A stretch of 64,000 nucleotides of DNA, from the NCBI RefSeq assembly GCF_947500985.1, contig NZ_CANMTX010000001.1, positions 248,001-312,000 on the forward strand. Direction: 5' to 3'. A model generated the notes under the pieces. It was not told the DNA's origin. It saw only the letters and a program-made list of their open reading frames with translations, and ran no database searches. Source of the DNA: an uncultured Maribacter sp. GTDB taxonomy: Bacteria > Bacteroidota > Bacteroidia > Flavobacteriales > Flavobacteriaceae. Made by a program: the position numbers and the translations under genes. Below, piece after piece: positions 36,671 through 46,357 of this stretch; the stretch's first letter is position 1; every line of letters starts with the position of its first letter.

Positions 36671-37897
36671 ATGAAAAATAAAAAAAATATCATAATAGGC
36701 GGTGTCATTTTGGTCATCTTGGCTTTTGTTGCATATAGCTTTTTTAAGGGTGATGATACTGTTGCTATTGAAGCCAAAACAGTAGCTGCCAAAAAAGGTG
36801 ATGTAACTACAATGGTAACAGCAACAGGAACTATTGAACCTATAAATCAAGTTGATGTAGGTACGCAAGTTTCAGGTGTTGTAGAGAAGATTTATGTGGA
36901 TTATAACAGTGTAGTTACAGAAGGACAATTGATTGCTGAATTAGATAAAACCAATCTTAGAGCGGCTATGACGCAGGCACAAGCCTCATATGATAACGCG
37001 GTAAGCAATCGTAATTATTTACAAACTATTTACGACAGACAAAAGTCCTTATATGACAATCAAGTCATTAGCAAATCTGATTTTGACGATGCCTTTTTTA
37101 ATTATGAGACTGCAAAAGGTACGGTTACACAACGTTTATCTGATTTACAGCAGGCAAGAACAAACTTAGGCTATGCCAATATCTACTCTCCTATAGACGG
37201 GGTGGTTCTTTCAAGAGATATTGATGAAGGACAAACCGTTGCGGCTAGTTACAGTACACCAACACTATTTACCATTGCCCAAGATTTAAAAGAAATGCAA
37301 GTGGAAGCTGACGTTGATGAGGCAGATATAGGTGTAGTAAAAGAGGGGCAACGTGTAAGCTTTACCGTTGATGCTTACCAAGGTCAAGAATTTGAAGGTG
37401 AGGTAACACAAGTTAGATTGGACCCAACGATTACATCGAACGTAGTTACCTATACAGTGGTAATTAAAGCTGACAACCCTGATTTAAGATTAAAACCAGG
37501 ACTTACGGCTACCATTTCAATCTACACCTTAGAATTAAAAGATGTGCTATCTGTAGAAGCGAAGGCTATAAATTTTAAACCGACTCCCCCTGAAATGATG
37601 GCATATAATGAACAAGAACAATTGACTGTTGAACCTCCAAAAGGCGGCGGACCAAAACCTGATGAAAATGATGATAGTACAAGGGTTTGGGTTCTCGAAT
37701 CTAATGGTGCCATTTCTCCAAAAAAGGTGACTTTAGGAGCTAGTGATGGAGTAAACGTTCAAATTTTAAGCGGTATTAATGAAGGGGACAAACTGGTTTA
37801 TAGTTTAAAATCAGAAACTACTCAATCTGGTGCACCTGCAGGCGGTACGGAAGAGAGTCCGTTTATGCCACAACGCCCAGGAGGTAAAAAGAAATAA
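36671..37897 (+). CDS. MacA-like periplasmic adaptor
   Basis: 408 residues: membrane anchor (7-25), split biotinyl-lipoyl domain starting QVDVGTQVSGVVEKIYVDYNS, a helical hairpin (about 100-170), beta-barrel and membrane-proximal domains. It bridges the MacB permease and TolC. Near residues 300-330 and at the C-terminus it has Pro/Gly/Lys-rich stretches (PPKGGGPKPDEND, PQRPGGKKK) not usual in E. coli MacA. It lies 2 bases before the ATPase gene. Confidence 0.9.
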   Translation: MKNKKNIIIGGVILVILAFVAYSFFKGDDTVAIEAKTVAAKKGDVTTMVTATGTIEPINQVDVGTQVSGVVEKIYVDYNSVVTEGQLIAELDKTNLRAAMTQAQASYDNAVSNRNYLQTIYDRQKSLYDNQVISKSDFDDAFFNYETAKGTVTQRLSDLQQARTNLGYANIYSPIDGVVLSRDIDEGQTVAASYSTPTLFTIAQDLKEMQVEADVDEADIGVVKEGQRVSFTVDAYQGQEFEGEVTQVRLDPTITSNVVTYTVVIKADNPDLRLKPGLTATISIYTLELKDVLSVEAKAINFKPTPPEMMAYNEQEQLTVEPPKGGGPKPDENDDSTRVWVLESNGAISPKKVTLGASDGVNVQILSGINEGDKLVYSLKSETTQSGAPAGGTEESPFMPQRPGGKKK

Positions 37898-37899
37898 CC

Positions 37900-38643
37900 A
37901 TGAGTAAAGAAATCATAAAAATTGAAGACTTAAAGCGTGAGTTTACGATGGGTACCGAAACGGTTCATGCTTTACGTGGAATATCATTTACTATCAAAGA
38001 AGGTGAATTTGTAACCATCATGGGTTCTAGTGGATCTGGTAAAAGTACGATGCTTAATATTTTAGGATGTTTGGACCAACCCACATCGGGTACCTATGAA
38101 ATTGATGGTGTTAGTATGAAAGATTTAAGTAGAAATGAATTGGCGACAATCAGAAATGAAAAAATCGGATTCATATTTCAATCATATAATCTTTTAGCTA
38201 GAACTTCAGCCATTGAGAATGTCGAGTTACCGCTATTATATAATAGCAAGGTGTCTACAGACGAACGCAGAGAACGTGCGATAAAAGCTCTTGAAATGGT
38301 TGGTTTAGGAGATAGATTACATCATACTCCTTCTCAACTTTCTGGTGGTCAGCAACAGCGTGTGGCCATTGCCAGATCTTTAGTAAACAACCCAGTAATG
38401 ATATTGGCTGATGAAGCGACAGGAAATCTTGACACGAGAACATCTTATGAAATTATGTCACTATTTCAAGATTTGAACAAAAAGGGAATTACCATCACAT
38501 TCGTTACTCATGAGCCAGATATAGCAACATTTAGTAGTAGAACAATCGTATTAAAAGATGGTAGTATTATGCAAGATTATAAGAATCATAAAGTACAATC
38601 TGCAGCAGAAGAATTAGCAAAATTGCCACAAGAAAATCATTGA
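37900..38643 (+). CDS. ABC transporter ATPase (MacB/LolD type)
   Basis: 247-residue ATPase. Walker A GSSGSGKST at 42-50, Q-loop QSYN near 94, signature LSGGQQQ at 147-153, Walker B VMILADEA (D171, E172) and H-loop THE near 209. In E. coli MacB this domain is fused to the permease; here it is a separate gene, the layout common in Bacteroidetes. Probably exports peptides, lipoproteins or macrolides together with the adaptor and TolC homologue. Confidence 0.92.
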   Translation: MSKEIIKIEDLKREFTMGTETVHALRGISFTIKEGEFVTIMGSSGSGKSTMLNILGCLDQPTSGTYEIDGVSMKDLSRNELATIRNEKIGFIFQSYNLLARTSAIENVELPLLYNSKVSTDERRERAIKALEMVGLGDRLHHTPSQLSGGQQQRVAIARSLVNNPVMILADEATGNLDTRTSYEIMSLFQDLNKKGITITFVTHEPDIATFSSRTIVLKDGSIMQDYKNHKVQSAAEELAKLPQENH

Positions 38644-38645
38644 TT

Positions 38646-39866
38646 ATGAGAATATTAAATCTACTTAAAATTGCATTCAAGGCTATTGTTCTCAACAAAA
38701 TGAGAACATTACTGACCATGCTTGGTATTATTATAGGTGTAGCATCTGTAATTGCAATGCTTGCCATTGGTGAAGGTTCTAAAGAAAGCATAAGGAATAC
38801 CATTTCTAGTATGGGATCTAATATGATTACAATTAGACCTGGTACCGATGATAGAGGACCGGCTAGAGGTAGTGGTGGTGATGTGCAAACGTTGACACTT
38901 AAAAGTTTTGAGGTCATTAAAGAGAAAGCTACTTTGTTAAGTTATGTTACACCAGTTGTAAATGGCGGTGGTCAAGTAATTAGCGGAGCAAATAATTGGC
39001 CTAGTACGATTTATGGTGTAAATCCTGATTATCTAGAAATTAAAGTTGTTGGTCTTCAAAGCGGTAGCATGTTCACCGATGCTGAAGTAAAATCTGCTTC
39101 TAAAGTGGTCATTCTTGGGCAAACGGTAGTTGATAATGTATTTCCTGACGGGCAAGAACCTGTTGGACAAATGATACGCTTTGACAATATTCCGTTCAAG
39201 GTAATCGGTGTTTTAGAAGAAAAAGGAGAAAACACCTTTGGTCAAGATCAAGATGATGTTGTAATTGCACCATACACTACGGTTCAAAAACGAATTTTAG
39301 CTATTGATTATTTGAATCAAATAATGGCCTCGGCCGTTAGCGAAGATGACGCTCCCGATGCTGTTTTAGAGGTCACCGATATTCTACGTGAAGAACATAA
39401 GCTCATGGATAATGAAGAAGATGATTTTACCGTACGGTCTATGGAAGAATTAATATCGACGTTTAGTTCTACTAGTGAAATGCTAACTGTACTTTTAGTT
39501 GCTGTTGCCAGTATTTCATTGCTTATTGGTGGTATTGGCATTATGAATATCATGTACGTATCAGTAAAGGAGCGTACTAAAGAAATAGGGCTTCGTATGG
39601 CGGTAGGTGGTAAAGGATCAGATATATTGTTACAATTTTTAATCGAGGCAATTTTAATAAGTATTACTGGCGGTGTACTTGGTGTATTATTGGGGCTTGG
39701 TGCTACTGTTTTTATTGAAAAGTTCTTACATTGGCCTACAAGCGTGGCGATGTATTCTATAATAATTTCGTTTGCTGTTTGTGCGGTTACAGGTATTTTC
39801 TTTGGATGGTATCCTGCAAGAAAAGCTTCTGCTTTAGACCCGATTACAGCTTTACGTTATGAATAA
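38646..39866 (+). CDS. MacB-type ABC permease
   Basis: About 406 residues from the ATG at 38646, 2 bases after the ATPase stop; a TTG at 38640 is a less likely start. Helix 1 (LLTMLGIIIGVASVIAML) is followed by a large periplasmic MacB_PCD domain (about 45-270) and three C-terminal FtsX helices with the IMNIMYVSVKERTKEIGLRMAVG coupling loop. It is a mechanotransmitter for substrate transfer to TolC. The histidine kinase gene starts 6 bases after its stop. Confidence 0.92.
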   Translation: MRILNLLKIAFKAIVLNKMRTLLTMLGIIIGVASVIAMLAIGEGSKESIRNTISSMGSNMITIRPGTDDRGPARGSGGDVQTLTLKSFEVIKEKATLLSYVTPVVNGGGQVISGANNWPSTIYGVNPDYLEIKVVGLQSGSMFTDAEVKSASKVVILGQTVVDNVFPDGQEPVGQMIRFDNIPFKVIGVLEEKGENTFGQDQDDVVIAPYTTVQKRILAIDYLNQIMASAVSEDDAPDAVLEVTDILREEHKLMDNEEDDFTVRSMEELISTFSSTSEMLTVLLVAVASISLLIGGIGIMNIMYVSVKERTKEIGLRMAVGGKGSDILLQFLIEAILISITGGVLGVLLGLGATVFIEKFLHWPTSVAMYSIIISFAVCAVTGIFFGWYPARKASALDPITALRYE

Positions 39867-39872
39867 ATAATT

Positions 39873-40907
39873 ATGTACAAGAATAAAAAAATAGTAATTA
39901 CACAGCATCTTATAATTTGGCTGGTGTTGTTTAGCATGCCCTTCGTTCTATCTTACGGGCAAGATTTGGATACAAATAGGTTGATTGCACATTTCTTAAT
40001 ACCAATGTTGTTCTATGCCGTAATATTTTATTTAAACTTTTTTGTACTCATAGACAGGTTTCTTTTCTCTAAGAAAACACTGATTTTTATCATCGTCAAT
40101 TTAGTCTTAATCGGTTTCTTTATTTTATTGAAAGAGTTTATTGAAGACAATTATTTTAGCGAACTAATTAATAATAGACCCCCAAATGCAAATAGGGAAG
40201 GACCACCGTTTAAATTGTTCATATATGTGCAAATGTTATCATATGCGGCACCTGTTTTATTATCGATAGCTATAAAATCAACTAAAAGATGGGTAAAGAC
40301 CGAAGCAGAACGAAAAGAGGCTGATAATTTTAAGTTACAAACAGAATTGCAACATCTTAGATATCAACTTCAACCGCATTTCTTTTTCAACTCTTTAAAT
40401 AACATATATTCATTAGTTGATATTTCGCCGGATAAGGCTAAATCTACCATACATAGTTTAGGTAAACTAATGCGGTATTTGCTTTATGAAACGAATACAG
40501 AATTGGTGACACTTTCAAAGGAAATCGAATTTATGCGAAAGTATATCGAGTTAATGAAATTAAGATTAACAGATAAAACTGAAGTAGAATCTAGTTTTCC
40601 GGTAAGTGATTCACAAATTAAAATTTCGCCTTTATTATTTATATCTTTAATAGAGAATGCTTTTAAACACGGTGTTTCTGCCAGTACAAAAAGTATGATT
40701 TCAATTGACATGGCCATTAAAGGAAATAAGGTGGATTTCACAATTGAAAATCATAATTTTCCAAAACAAGATAGTGACAAAAGTGGTAGTGGCATTGGCT
40801 TACCGAACTTAGAAAAACGGCTCCAATTATTATATCCAAATAAACATTCTTTTAAAAAAGAGCTTAAAGCTGGTGTTTACAGAGTTAATTTACAGATAGA
40901 GACTTAG
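39873..40907 (+). CDS. LytS-type sensor histidine kinase 1
   Basis: 344 residues: four membrane helices in the first ~150, a His_kinase (PF06580) region with phospho-acceptor His169 in QLQPHFFFNSLNNI, and an ATPase domain ending in SGIGLPNLEKRLQLLYP. The loop between helices contains NNRPPNANREGPPF. It is the fifth gene of the MacAB-TolC operon. The nearest plus-strand LytTR regulator lies 2.5 kb downstream after two other genes, and is the likely partner. Signal unknown. Confidence 0.88.
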   Translation: MYKNKKIVITQHLIIWLVLFSMPFVLSYGQDLDTNRLIAHFLIPMLFYAVIFYLNFFVLIDRFLFSKKTLIFIIVNLVLIGFFILLKEFIEDNYFSELINNRPPNANREGPPFKLFIYVQMLSYAAPVLLSIAIKSTKRWVKTEAERKEADNFKLQTELQHLRYQLQPHFFFNSLNNIYSLVDISPDKAKSTIHSLGKLMRYLLYETNTELVTLSKEIEFMRKYIELMKLRLTDKTEVESSFPVSDSQIKISPLLFISLIENAFKHGVSASTKSMISIDMAIKGNKVDFTIENHNFPKQDSDKSGSGIGLPNLEKRLQLLYPNKHSFKKELKAGVYRVNLQIET

Positions 40908-40966
40908 GTAGTGTTCTGTATAAAATGAAATTTTCATTATTATAAACTTGTTGTAACTATATACAT

Positions 40967-42292
40967 ATGAAAAGTAACTTACTATTTATAATTTTACTTC
41001 TAGTAAATATTCACCTTTTTGCACATGAAGGTGGTCATGGAGATCCTTTAAAACAATGGGAAATGACAACCACTGATATAATTATCAAGGCTGATTTTAT
41101 TTCATATGAAAATGATGAAATTTGGCTTATGGATGGCAATCATACTATTCAAAAGTTTCAAATTACAGATTTTACAGAAGCTGATCAAAAGTTTATTAAA
41201 ACAAAGAATGAATTCATTCATTCTTTAAATAGCAGCGCAGCTATTGAGGTTGATTCACAATCATTATCAAGTTTTCATTGGGCACTTATTGGTTTAGGTA
41301 TTTTCCTTTTGTCCTTTTCTGTTTTCAAATTGATAAAACAAAAAAAAGTAATATACTTAACTCACGGAGTTCTTGGTTTGAGTGTCATTTTAATAGTATC
41401 ATGTAAAAATACTGGTAATACTAAAACAAATACTGTGCAAGTACCAGCAAATGATGTTTCGCTAATGCAAACTTTTTTTAAAAAATTCGACGGTGTCACA
41501 ACGCATTCAGATGAGAACTACCTGTATGTTTCATCAAATGGATTACCAGATCATGACATGATGGTTGGTATTACAAACTGGCAGCAACAAGTGCCTATCA
41601 AACAAAATTATACCGGTGACAATAGTTGGGCTATACCTACGCATCCAAAAATGGCGGAACATCCACTTTCTACTAAAACGAACCTTTTAAAAGGTGCAAT
41701 TGCGGTTGCTGTTAATGGTATTCCAATTTTTAACCCATTAAACAATAGAGTTGAAGATGCTAATGCTATTGGAGAATTAGACAATTGGGGCGGACATTGC
41801 GGTCGTGCAGATGATTACCATTATCATTTACCACCATTGCATTTACAAGATCAAGTAGGCGCAGGTAACCCAGTGGCCTATGCTGTTGATGGGTTCCCGG
41901 TTTATGGAAAAACAACAGAGTCTCTCGATGAATATTTAGGTATATTAAACTCAGATGGGTCTTATGAATACCACACTATTGATGAATATCCATATTTTAT
42001 TGCAGGTATGCGAGGAGAGGTAGTGCTAGACCCAAAAACGGAAGCTCCTGAAAACCAGGTTTATCCCCAACCTAGAACTCAAGAATTACGACCTGCTTTA
42101 AGACCTTTACGCGGAGCTGAAATTATAAATTTTGAATCTACAGGTACTAACGCGTACTCTTTAACTTATCGCTTAGATTCTAAAGACTATATTATAAATT
42201 ATGGATGGGAAAATGATAATGTTTACACCTACGAATTCTTAAATCCTGATGGAACATCAACTATAGAAACGTACAAACCTAGAAAAAAATGA
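40967..42292 (+). CDS. Two-part membrane protein with C-terminal YHYH domain
   Basis: 441 residues. Residues 1-19 are a signal peptide (cleavage after LFA would leave His20-Glu-Gly-Gly-His). A domain to ~100 is followed by a helix (104-122) and then KKVIYLTHGVLGLSVILIVSC (127-146), itself shaped like a lipoprotein signal ending in lipobox IVSC. The YHYH domain follows, with HCGRADDYHYHLPPLHL (YHYH at 283-286), YAVDGFPVYG and the NYGWENDNVYTYEFLNPDG end. It looks like a fusion of two secreted proteins. Its stop overlaps the next start (ATGA). Confidence 0.75.
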   Translation: MKSNLLFIILLLVNIHLFAHEGGHGDPLKQWEMTTTDIIIKADFISYENDEIWLMDGNHTIQKFQITDFTEADQKFIKTKNEFIHSLNSSAAIEVDSQSLSSFHWALIGLGIFLLSFSVFKLIKQKKVIYLTHGVLGLSVILIVSCKNTGNTKTNTVQVPANDVSLMQTFFKKFDGVTTHSDENYLYVSSNGLPDHDMMVGITNWQQQVPIKQNYTGDNSWAIPTHPKMAEHPLSTKTNLLKGAIAVAVNGIPIFNPLNNRVEDANAIGELDNWGGHCGRADDYHYHLPPLHLQDQVGAGNPVAYAVDGFPVYGKTTESLDEYLGILNSDGSYEYHTIDEYPYFIAGMRGEVVLDPKTEAPENQVYPQPRTQELRPALRPLRGAEIINFESTGTNAYSLTYRLDSKDYIINYGWENDNVYTYEFLNPDGTSTIETYKPRKK

Positions 42293-43308
42293 AACAAACT
42301 TCGCTAGTAATACTTGCTCTTATTTCTTTTACAATAATTGGTTGTAAGAATAGTAATAAAACTGCACAAACAGATGTAAAACCAAAGTCAGAAATTAATA
42401 TATATAAAGGTACAGCCTCAGTTTCTCAAGGACTGGCAACAGTTGAAACTGAAAACATATACGATTGTGATAGAGGTAGAAAAGCACCTATTGGAACATC
42501 TACAGCAACAGATGGTAGTAGTTGGACTGTACCTGCATTAGTTAATTTTACCGATGATAATTTCCCTTTTGCTTCAGATTTGTTCAACCCTTGTACAAAA
42601 GTTGAATACGCTTCCGCAGATGAAGCCTTAGCAGCATTAGATGGTACAGATATTGTTGAAGTTGATGCAGATGGCGAAGTAATTACAGCGTATATATTTG
42701 CTGACAATTATTTTGAAATGTACATTAACGGTATTCCTGTTGGTAAAGACAATGTGCCTTTTACGCAATTTAATTCTAACATTGTCAGGTTTAAGGTAAA
42801 AACCCCTTTTACTATCGCCATGAAGCTAGTCGACTGGGAAGAGAATAGTGGGCTAGGATCAGAAAGTAATAGGGGAAAAGCATTTCACCCTGGAGATGGT
42901 GGTATGGTTGGCGTTTTCAAAAATGCCAACAATGAAATTATTGCCACTACAAGTTCAAATTGGAAAGCACAGACTTATTACACCGCACCAATAAAAGATT
43001 TATCATGTGTTTCTGAAAAAGGTGCTTTGAGATTAAGTGATAATTGCAGTACCGAAGATTCAGATGATGGAACCTCTTACTTTGCCTTACACTGGAAAAC
43101 TCCATCAGATTGGCAATCAACAAGTTTCGATGATAGTCAATGGCCTAATGCATCTGTATATGCAAATAATGTTATTGGTGTAGACAACAAACCCTCATAC
43201 ACCAACTTTACAGATATTTTCGATAATACTTCTACCGATGCCCAATTTATATGGTCTACTAATGTAATTTTGGATAATGAGGTGCTTGTTAGGTATACTG
43301 TAGATTAA
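42289..43308 (+). CDS. Lipoprotein partner of the YHYH protein
   Basis: 339 residues with lipobox TIIGC (Cys19) and no acidic export tag, so probably periplasmic-facing. The rest is beta-rich, with segments such as NYFEMYINGIPVGKD, RFKVKTPFTIAMKLVDWEE and WQSTSFDDSQWPNASVY, the last two recalling galactose-binding-like jelly-roll domains that cap enzymes. I do not recognise a family with known function. The ATGA overlap with the YHYH gene implies coupled translation and a shared role. Confidence 0.7.
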   Translation: MKQTSLVILALISFTIIGCKNSNKTAQTDVKPKSEINIYKGTASVSQGLATVETENIYDCDRGRKAPIGTSTATDGSSWTVPALVNFTDDNFPFASDLFNPCTKVEYASADEALAALDGTDIVEVDADGEVITAYIFADNYFEMYINGIPVGKDNVPFTQFNSNIVRFKVKTPFTIAMKLVDWEENSGLGSESNRGKAFHPGDGGMVGVFKNANNEIIATTSSNWKAQTYYTAPIKDLSCVSEKGALRLSDNCSTEDSDDGTSYFALHWKTPSDWQSTSFDDSQWPNASVYANNVIGVDNKPSYTNFTDIFDNTSTDAQFIWSTNVILDNEVLVRYTVD

Positions 43309-43411
43309 ACTATCTGATAGCAAAATCACTGATTAAATACACGAAAATAACAGCATTATTTACGTTTAAAATTTAGAAATTATTGTTCATTAAGAAATCT
43401 TAAATACTAAT

Positions 43412-44155
43412 ATGGAAGCTATTCAAATAACCTGTATGATTGTTGACGATGAGCCTATGGCTGTTAATCTTGTAGAGAGTTATGTAGAAAAGACCCCTTA
43501 TTTAAAGTTGATTAAAAAATGTAATAGCGCAATTGAAGCTATGCAGTTTTTAAATTCAGAACAAGTTGACCTTCTTTTTCTTGACATTCAGATGCCAGAT
43601 TTAACTGGAATCGAATTTTCTAAAATGCTTCCGAAAAACACTAAGGTAATATTCACTACTGCTTTTGATCAATATGCACTTGAAGGTTTTAAGGTTGAGG
43701 CTTTAGATTATCTACTTAAACCTTTTGATTATGTCGAATTCTTAACAGCTTCAAATAAAGCTTTAGAATGGTTTTCTTTAGTTAGGGGTAACACTGCGAT
43801 TCAAAGTAAAGAAATACCTCAAGAAAAGGAGTTTCTTTTCGTAAAGTCAGAATACAAACAACTGAGAATTAAACTTTCAGACGTATTATATTTTGAAGGA
43901 TTGAAAGACTATATTAAAATTTGGCTGAAAGACAACCCCAAAGCTATTTTAACATTAATGAGCCTTAAGAGTTTGGAGGAGGAATTACCGGGAACACATT
44001 TTATGCGTGTACACCGATCATTCATTGTAGCTCTTAAATATGTTGAAGTTGTTGAGCGTAGTCAAATCATTATCAACAAACAACGCATTACGGTTTCAGA
44101 GCAATACAAACCTCGGTTTTTAGAATACATCAATAATAATTCATTGAATTCTTAA
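43412..44155 (+). CDS. LytTR response regulator 1
   Basis: 247 residues: receiver domain (about 5-120; acidic pair D12/D13, phospho-acceptor Asp58 in LLFLDIQMP, Lys103 in YLLKPF) and a LytTR DNA-binding domain (about 145-240; HFMRVHRSFIVALKYVEVVERSQIII). It follows the YHYH pair on the same strand, 103 bases on, and likely pairs with the kinase at 39873. Targets are unknown; the YHYH genes themselves are plausible. Confidence 0.9.
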   Translation: MEAIQITCMIVDDEPMAVNLVESYVEKTPYLKLIKKCNSAIEAMQFLNSEQVDLLFLDIQMPDLTGIEFSKMLPKNTKVIFTTAFDQYALEGFKVEALDYLLKPFDYVEFLTASNKALEWFSLVRGNTAIQSKEIPQEKEFLFVKSEYKQLRIKLSDVLYFEGLKDYIKIWLKDNPKAILTLMSLKSLEEELPGTHFMRVHRSFIVALKYVEVVERSQIIINKQRITVSEQYKPRFLEYINNNSLNS

Positions 44156-44336
44156 GGTTCAAAATTGATGTTATTGCTAGAATATTACTATCTGATTCTA
44201 TAGCTACTTTAGACGATTTATATTTAAAAAGTGCCATATTATCTTTCTAAAATTTGATTATTTGAGGTAATTATATATTTAATCTCATTAATGTCTCATT
44301 TAGATAAGCTTTAAATTCATTTGAAATTAAAAAGTA

Positions 44337-44840
44337 ATGAGCAGAGGGTTTGTCAAAGAAGAAGATCAAGAGGAAATACCGATGGTGCCACCTAGGGCAG
44401 ATTTACCCAAAGGAGCGGTTAATTACGTTACCAAAATTGGGTATAATAATTTGTTAGAAGAAAGAAATGCCTTATCAGTTGAAAAGGAATCTTTACAACA
44501 CGACAACGAGAAAGAAAGACGTATTGCGAGTAATTTAATCAATGCTAAATTACAATTACTGAATGAGCGAATTTCAAGCGCCAAAATCGTAGACTTAAGC
44601 GAACAACCTCAGAATGAAGTTCGTTTTGGTGCAACGGTTCTAGTAGTAATTGATACTACTGAAACACCGCAACAATTTCAAATAGTAGGGGTTGATGAAG
44701 CAAACATAGCGAAAGGTAAAATTTCGTTTTTATCACCAATAGCTAGAGTTTTAATATCTAAACATGTTGGCGATACTGCAACATTACAATTAGGTAATGT
44801 TGAGCGTGTGTTCAAAATTATGGAGATATCGTACACTTGA
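44337..44840 (+). CDS. GreA/GreB-like transcription factor
   Basis: 167 residues. Residues ~25-85 form a coiled coil (EERNALSVEKESLQHDNEKERRI) and ~90-165 the FKBP-like C-terminal domain, with VRFGATVLVVIDTTETPQQFQIVG and SPIARVLISKHVGDTATL typical of GreA/GreB. It would act in the RNA polymerase secondary channel. The coiled coil is preceded by a 20-residue extension absent from E. coli GreA, and the tip acidic pair is not obvious, so it could be a Gre-like antagonist rather than a cleavage factor. Confidence 0.82.
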   Translation: MSRGFVKEEDQEEIPMVPPRADLPKGAVNYVTKIGYNNLLEERNALSVEKESLQHDNEKERRIASNLINAKLQLLNERISSAKIVDLSEQPQNEVRFGATVLVVIDTTETPQQFQIVGVDEANIAKGKISFLSPIARVLISKHVGDTATLQLGNVERVFKIMEISYT

Positions 44841-44883
44841 TAAATGCAGTCTTTAATACAGTAAATTCTAAATTGATATGAAT

Positions 44884-44915
44884 AAAAAAGAGGACCCGTT
44901 GGGTCCTCTTTTTTT
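44884..44915. terminator. Bidirectional terminator
   Basis: 14-bp stem (44884-44897 with 44901-44914) with a 3-base loop, A-tract and T-tract; shared by the Gre-like gene and the convergent DUF4494 gene. Confidence 0.88.
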
Positions 44916-44936
44916 ATGCTATATATATAACTGCGC

Positions 44937-45494
44937 TTATTCTTCGCTTGACATTACATCACTTAATTCTAATGCTTCATCCATTGAATTATCAACCGGA
45001 ACTGAATCTTTTAACACATTGAATTTTTCTACTCGTTCCATATCATCTTCTTCACCAGAAAAATATGGAAAAACATCCATAATTGGAGATTCCGCTATTG
45101 ATGGTACAGAGTATTCACCCATAGTATCTTTCATTACACTTATAGTATTGTCATAAGCTTCCTTTACATCATTCGCCTGTATTAGTAAATACATGTTCGT
45201 TTTACGTTCCTTACCACTTTCTTCGTCAAAAGCAATTAAAGAAACTTTAGATTTGAACCATCTATCTGAATTTTCGAATGGATGAATCTCGGCAAAATTA
45301 GCGACCTTAATATTGGTGATTTTAATTTCTTCCGTATCGCTTAAGTAAACTGACATCTCTTCAGTAATTCTACTTTCGGCTTCGGTATAAGAAATGGCAT
45401 CAACCAAAAAAGGTTCTGTTTTTACCTTTAACATTCCTGAAGCTTCGTCTAGCTTTCTATATTTTATTTTACACTCGTACCAAGTTGCACTCAT
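44937..45494 (-). CDS. DUF4494 protein
   Basis: 185 residues starting MSATWYECKIKYRKLDEASGM, the conserved DUF4494 start. Two similar beta-alpha halves follow (WYECKIKYRKLD / RWFKSKVSLIAFDEESGKE), suggesting internal duplication. The last 50 residues are acidic. A purine-rich AAAGGAAATT precedes the ATG, one of the few SD-like sites here. The family is cytoplasmic, common in Bacteroidetes and without known function. Monocistronic. Confidence 0.82.
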   Translation of the reverse strand: MSATWYECKIKYRKLDEASGMLKVKTEPFLVDAISYTEAESRITEEMSVYLSDTEEIKITNIKVANFAEIHPFENSDRWFKSKVSLIAFDEESGKERKTNMYLLIQANDVKEAYDNTISVMKDTMGEYSVPSIAESPIMDVFPYFSGEEDDMERVEKFNVLKDSVPVDNSMDEALELSDVMSSEE

Positions 45495-45682
45495 AATTTC
45501 CTTTTATTTTGGGGTGCTAAATATACTTCTTAGTCATAGTTTGAAAAGCCAAAAAACGCAATAGATATTCACAATTTAAAGGTGATGAGTATAGTCTCCT
45601 CAAAATTAGATACTTAGAATTTTTTCAAGAATTTTAGAAATTCTGAACCATTAGATAATATAAAAATGAAAAGGATTACTAA

Positions 45683-46357
45683 TTAAAACAATTCATTTTT
45701 TACTAGATCATAGTATGAATCACTTACGGGTATAATAACATCTGAAAGCAGTAAATCTCTACCTTTTAAACCTGTTACACTGTTCTTATTAATAATATAT
45801 GACCTGTGCACTCTCATGAACATAGAACTCGGTAACTCTTGTTCTAAGGCTTTTAAACGTTGATTGCTAATAATTTTCTTATCAGCCATATGAAATGTAA
45901 CATACTCACTATCGCTTACGATATACTGAATATCTTCAAATTTCACCTTGTGTAAATCATAACCAGATTTAATAGTAAATGATTCAGACTTTTCTACTGC
46001 TTTATTGGTTTTCACCTTATTTACGGCAGTAACAAAGCGTTCAAACGTAATAGGTTTTAATAGATAATCTACTGCATTTAATTCATATCCTTCTAAAGCG
46101 TATTGAGAGTAAGCTGTGGTGAAAATTATCTTAGTGTTAGAATCTACCATTTTAGCAAAATCCGTACCCTTTATCTCTGGCATTTGAATATCCAAGAACA
46201 AAACATCTACATCATGTTCTTTCATTAATTGTAAAGCCTCTAACGGATTTTCAGCCTCACCTACCAAATTCAAAAAATCTAACTTTTCTATATAAGTTAT
46301 TAGTAGGGCTCGTGCCAATTCCTCGTCATCTACGACTATACAATTTATACTATTCAT
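45683..46357 (-). CDS. LytTR response regulator 2
   Basis: 224 residues: receiver (D10/D11, phospho-acceptor Asp56 in VLFLDIQMP, Lys near 106 in YLLKPI) and LytTR DNA-binding domain (about 125-222, with SSMFMRVHRSYIINKNSVTGL). Its start overlaps the end of the kinase gene by 8 bases, so the two are coupled and form a standard pair. It is transcribed away from the EF-hand and YHYH genes. Confidence 0.92.
   Translation of the reverse strand: MNSINCIVVDDEELARALLITYIEKLDFLNLVGEAENPLEALQLMKEHDVDVLFLDIQMPEIKGTDFAKMVDSNTKIIFTTAYSQYALEGYELNAVDYLLKPITFERFVTAVNKVKTNKAVEKSESFTIKSGYDLHKVKFEDIQYIVSDSEYVTFHMADKKIISNQRLKALEQELPSSMFMRVHRSYIINKNSVTGLKGRDLLLSDVIIPVSDSYYDLVKNELF

Noticed and set aside
44878-45156. 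Plus-strand frame opposite the DUF4494 gene
   Set aside because: It begins in the terminator hairpin and is the complement of a well-recognised gene.
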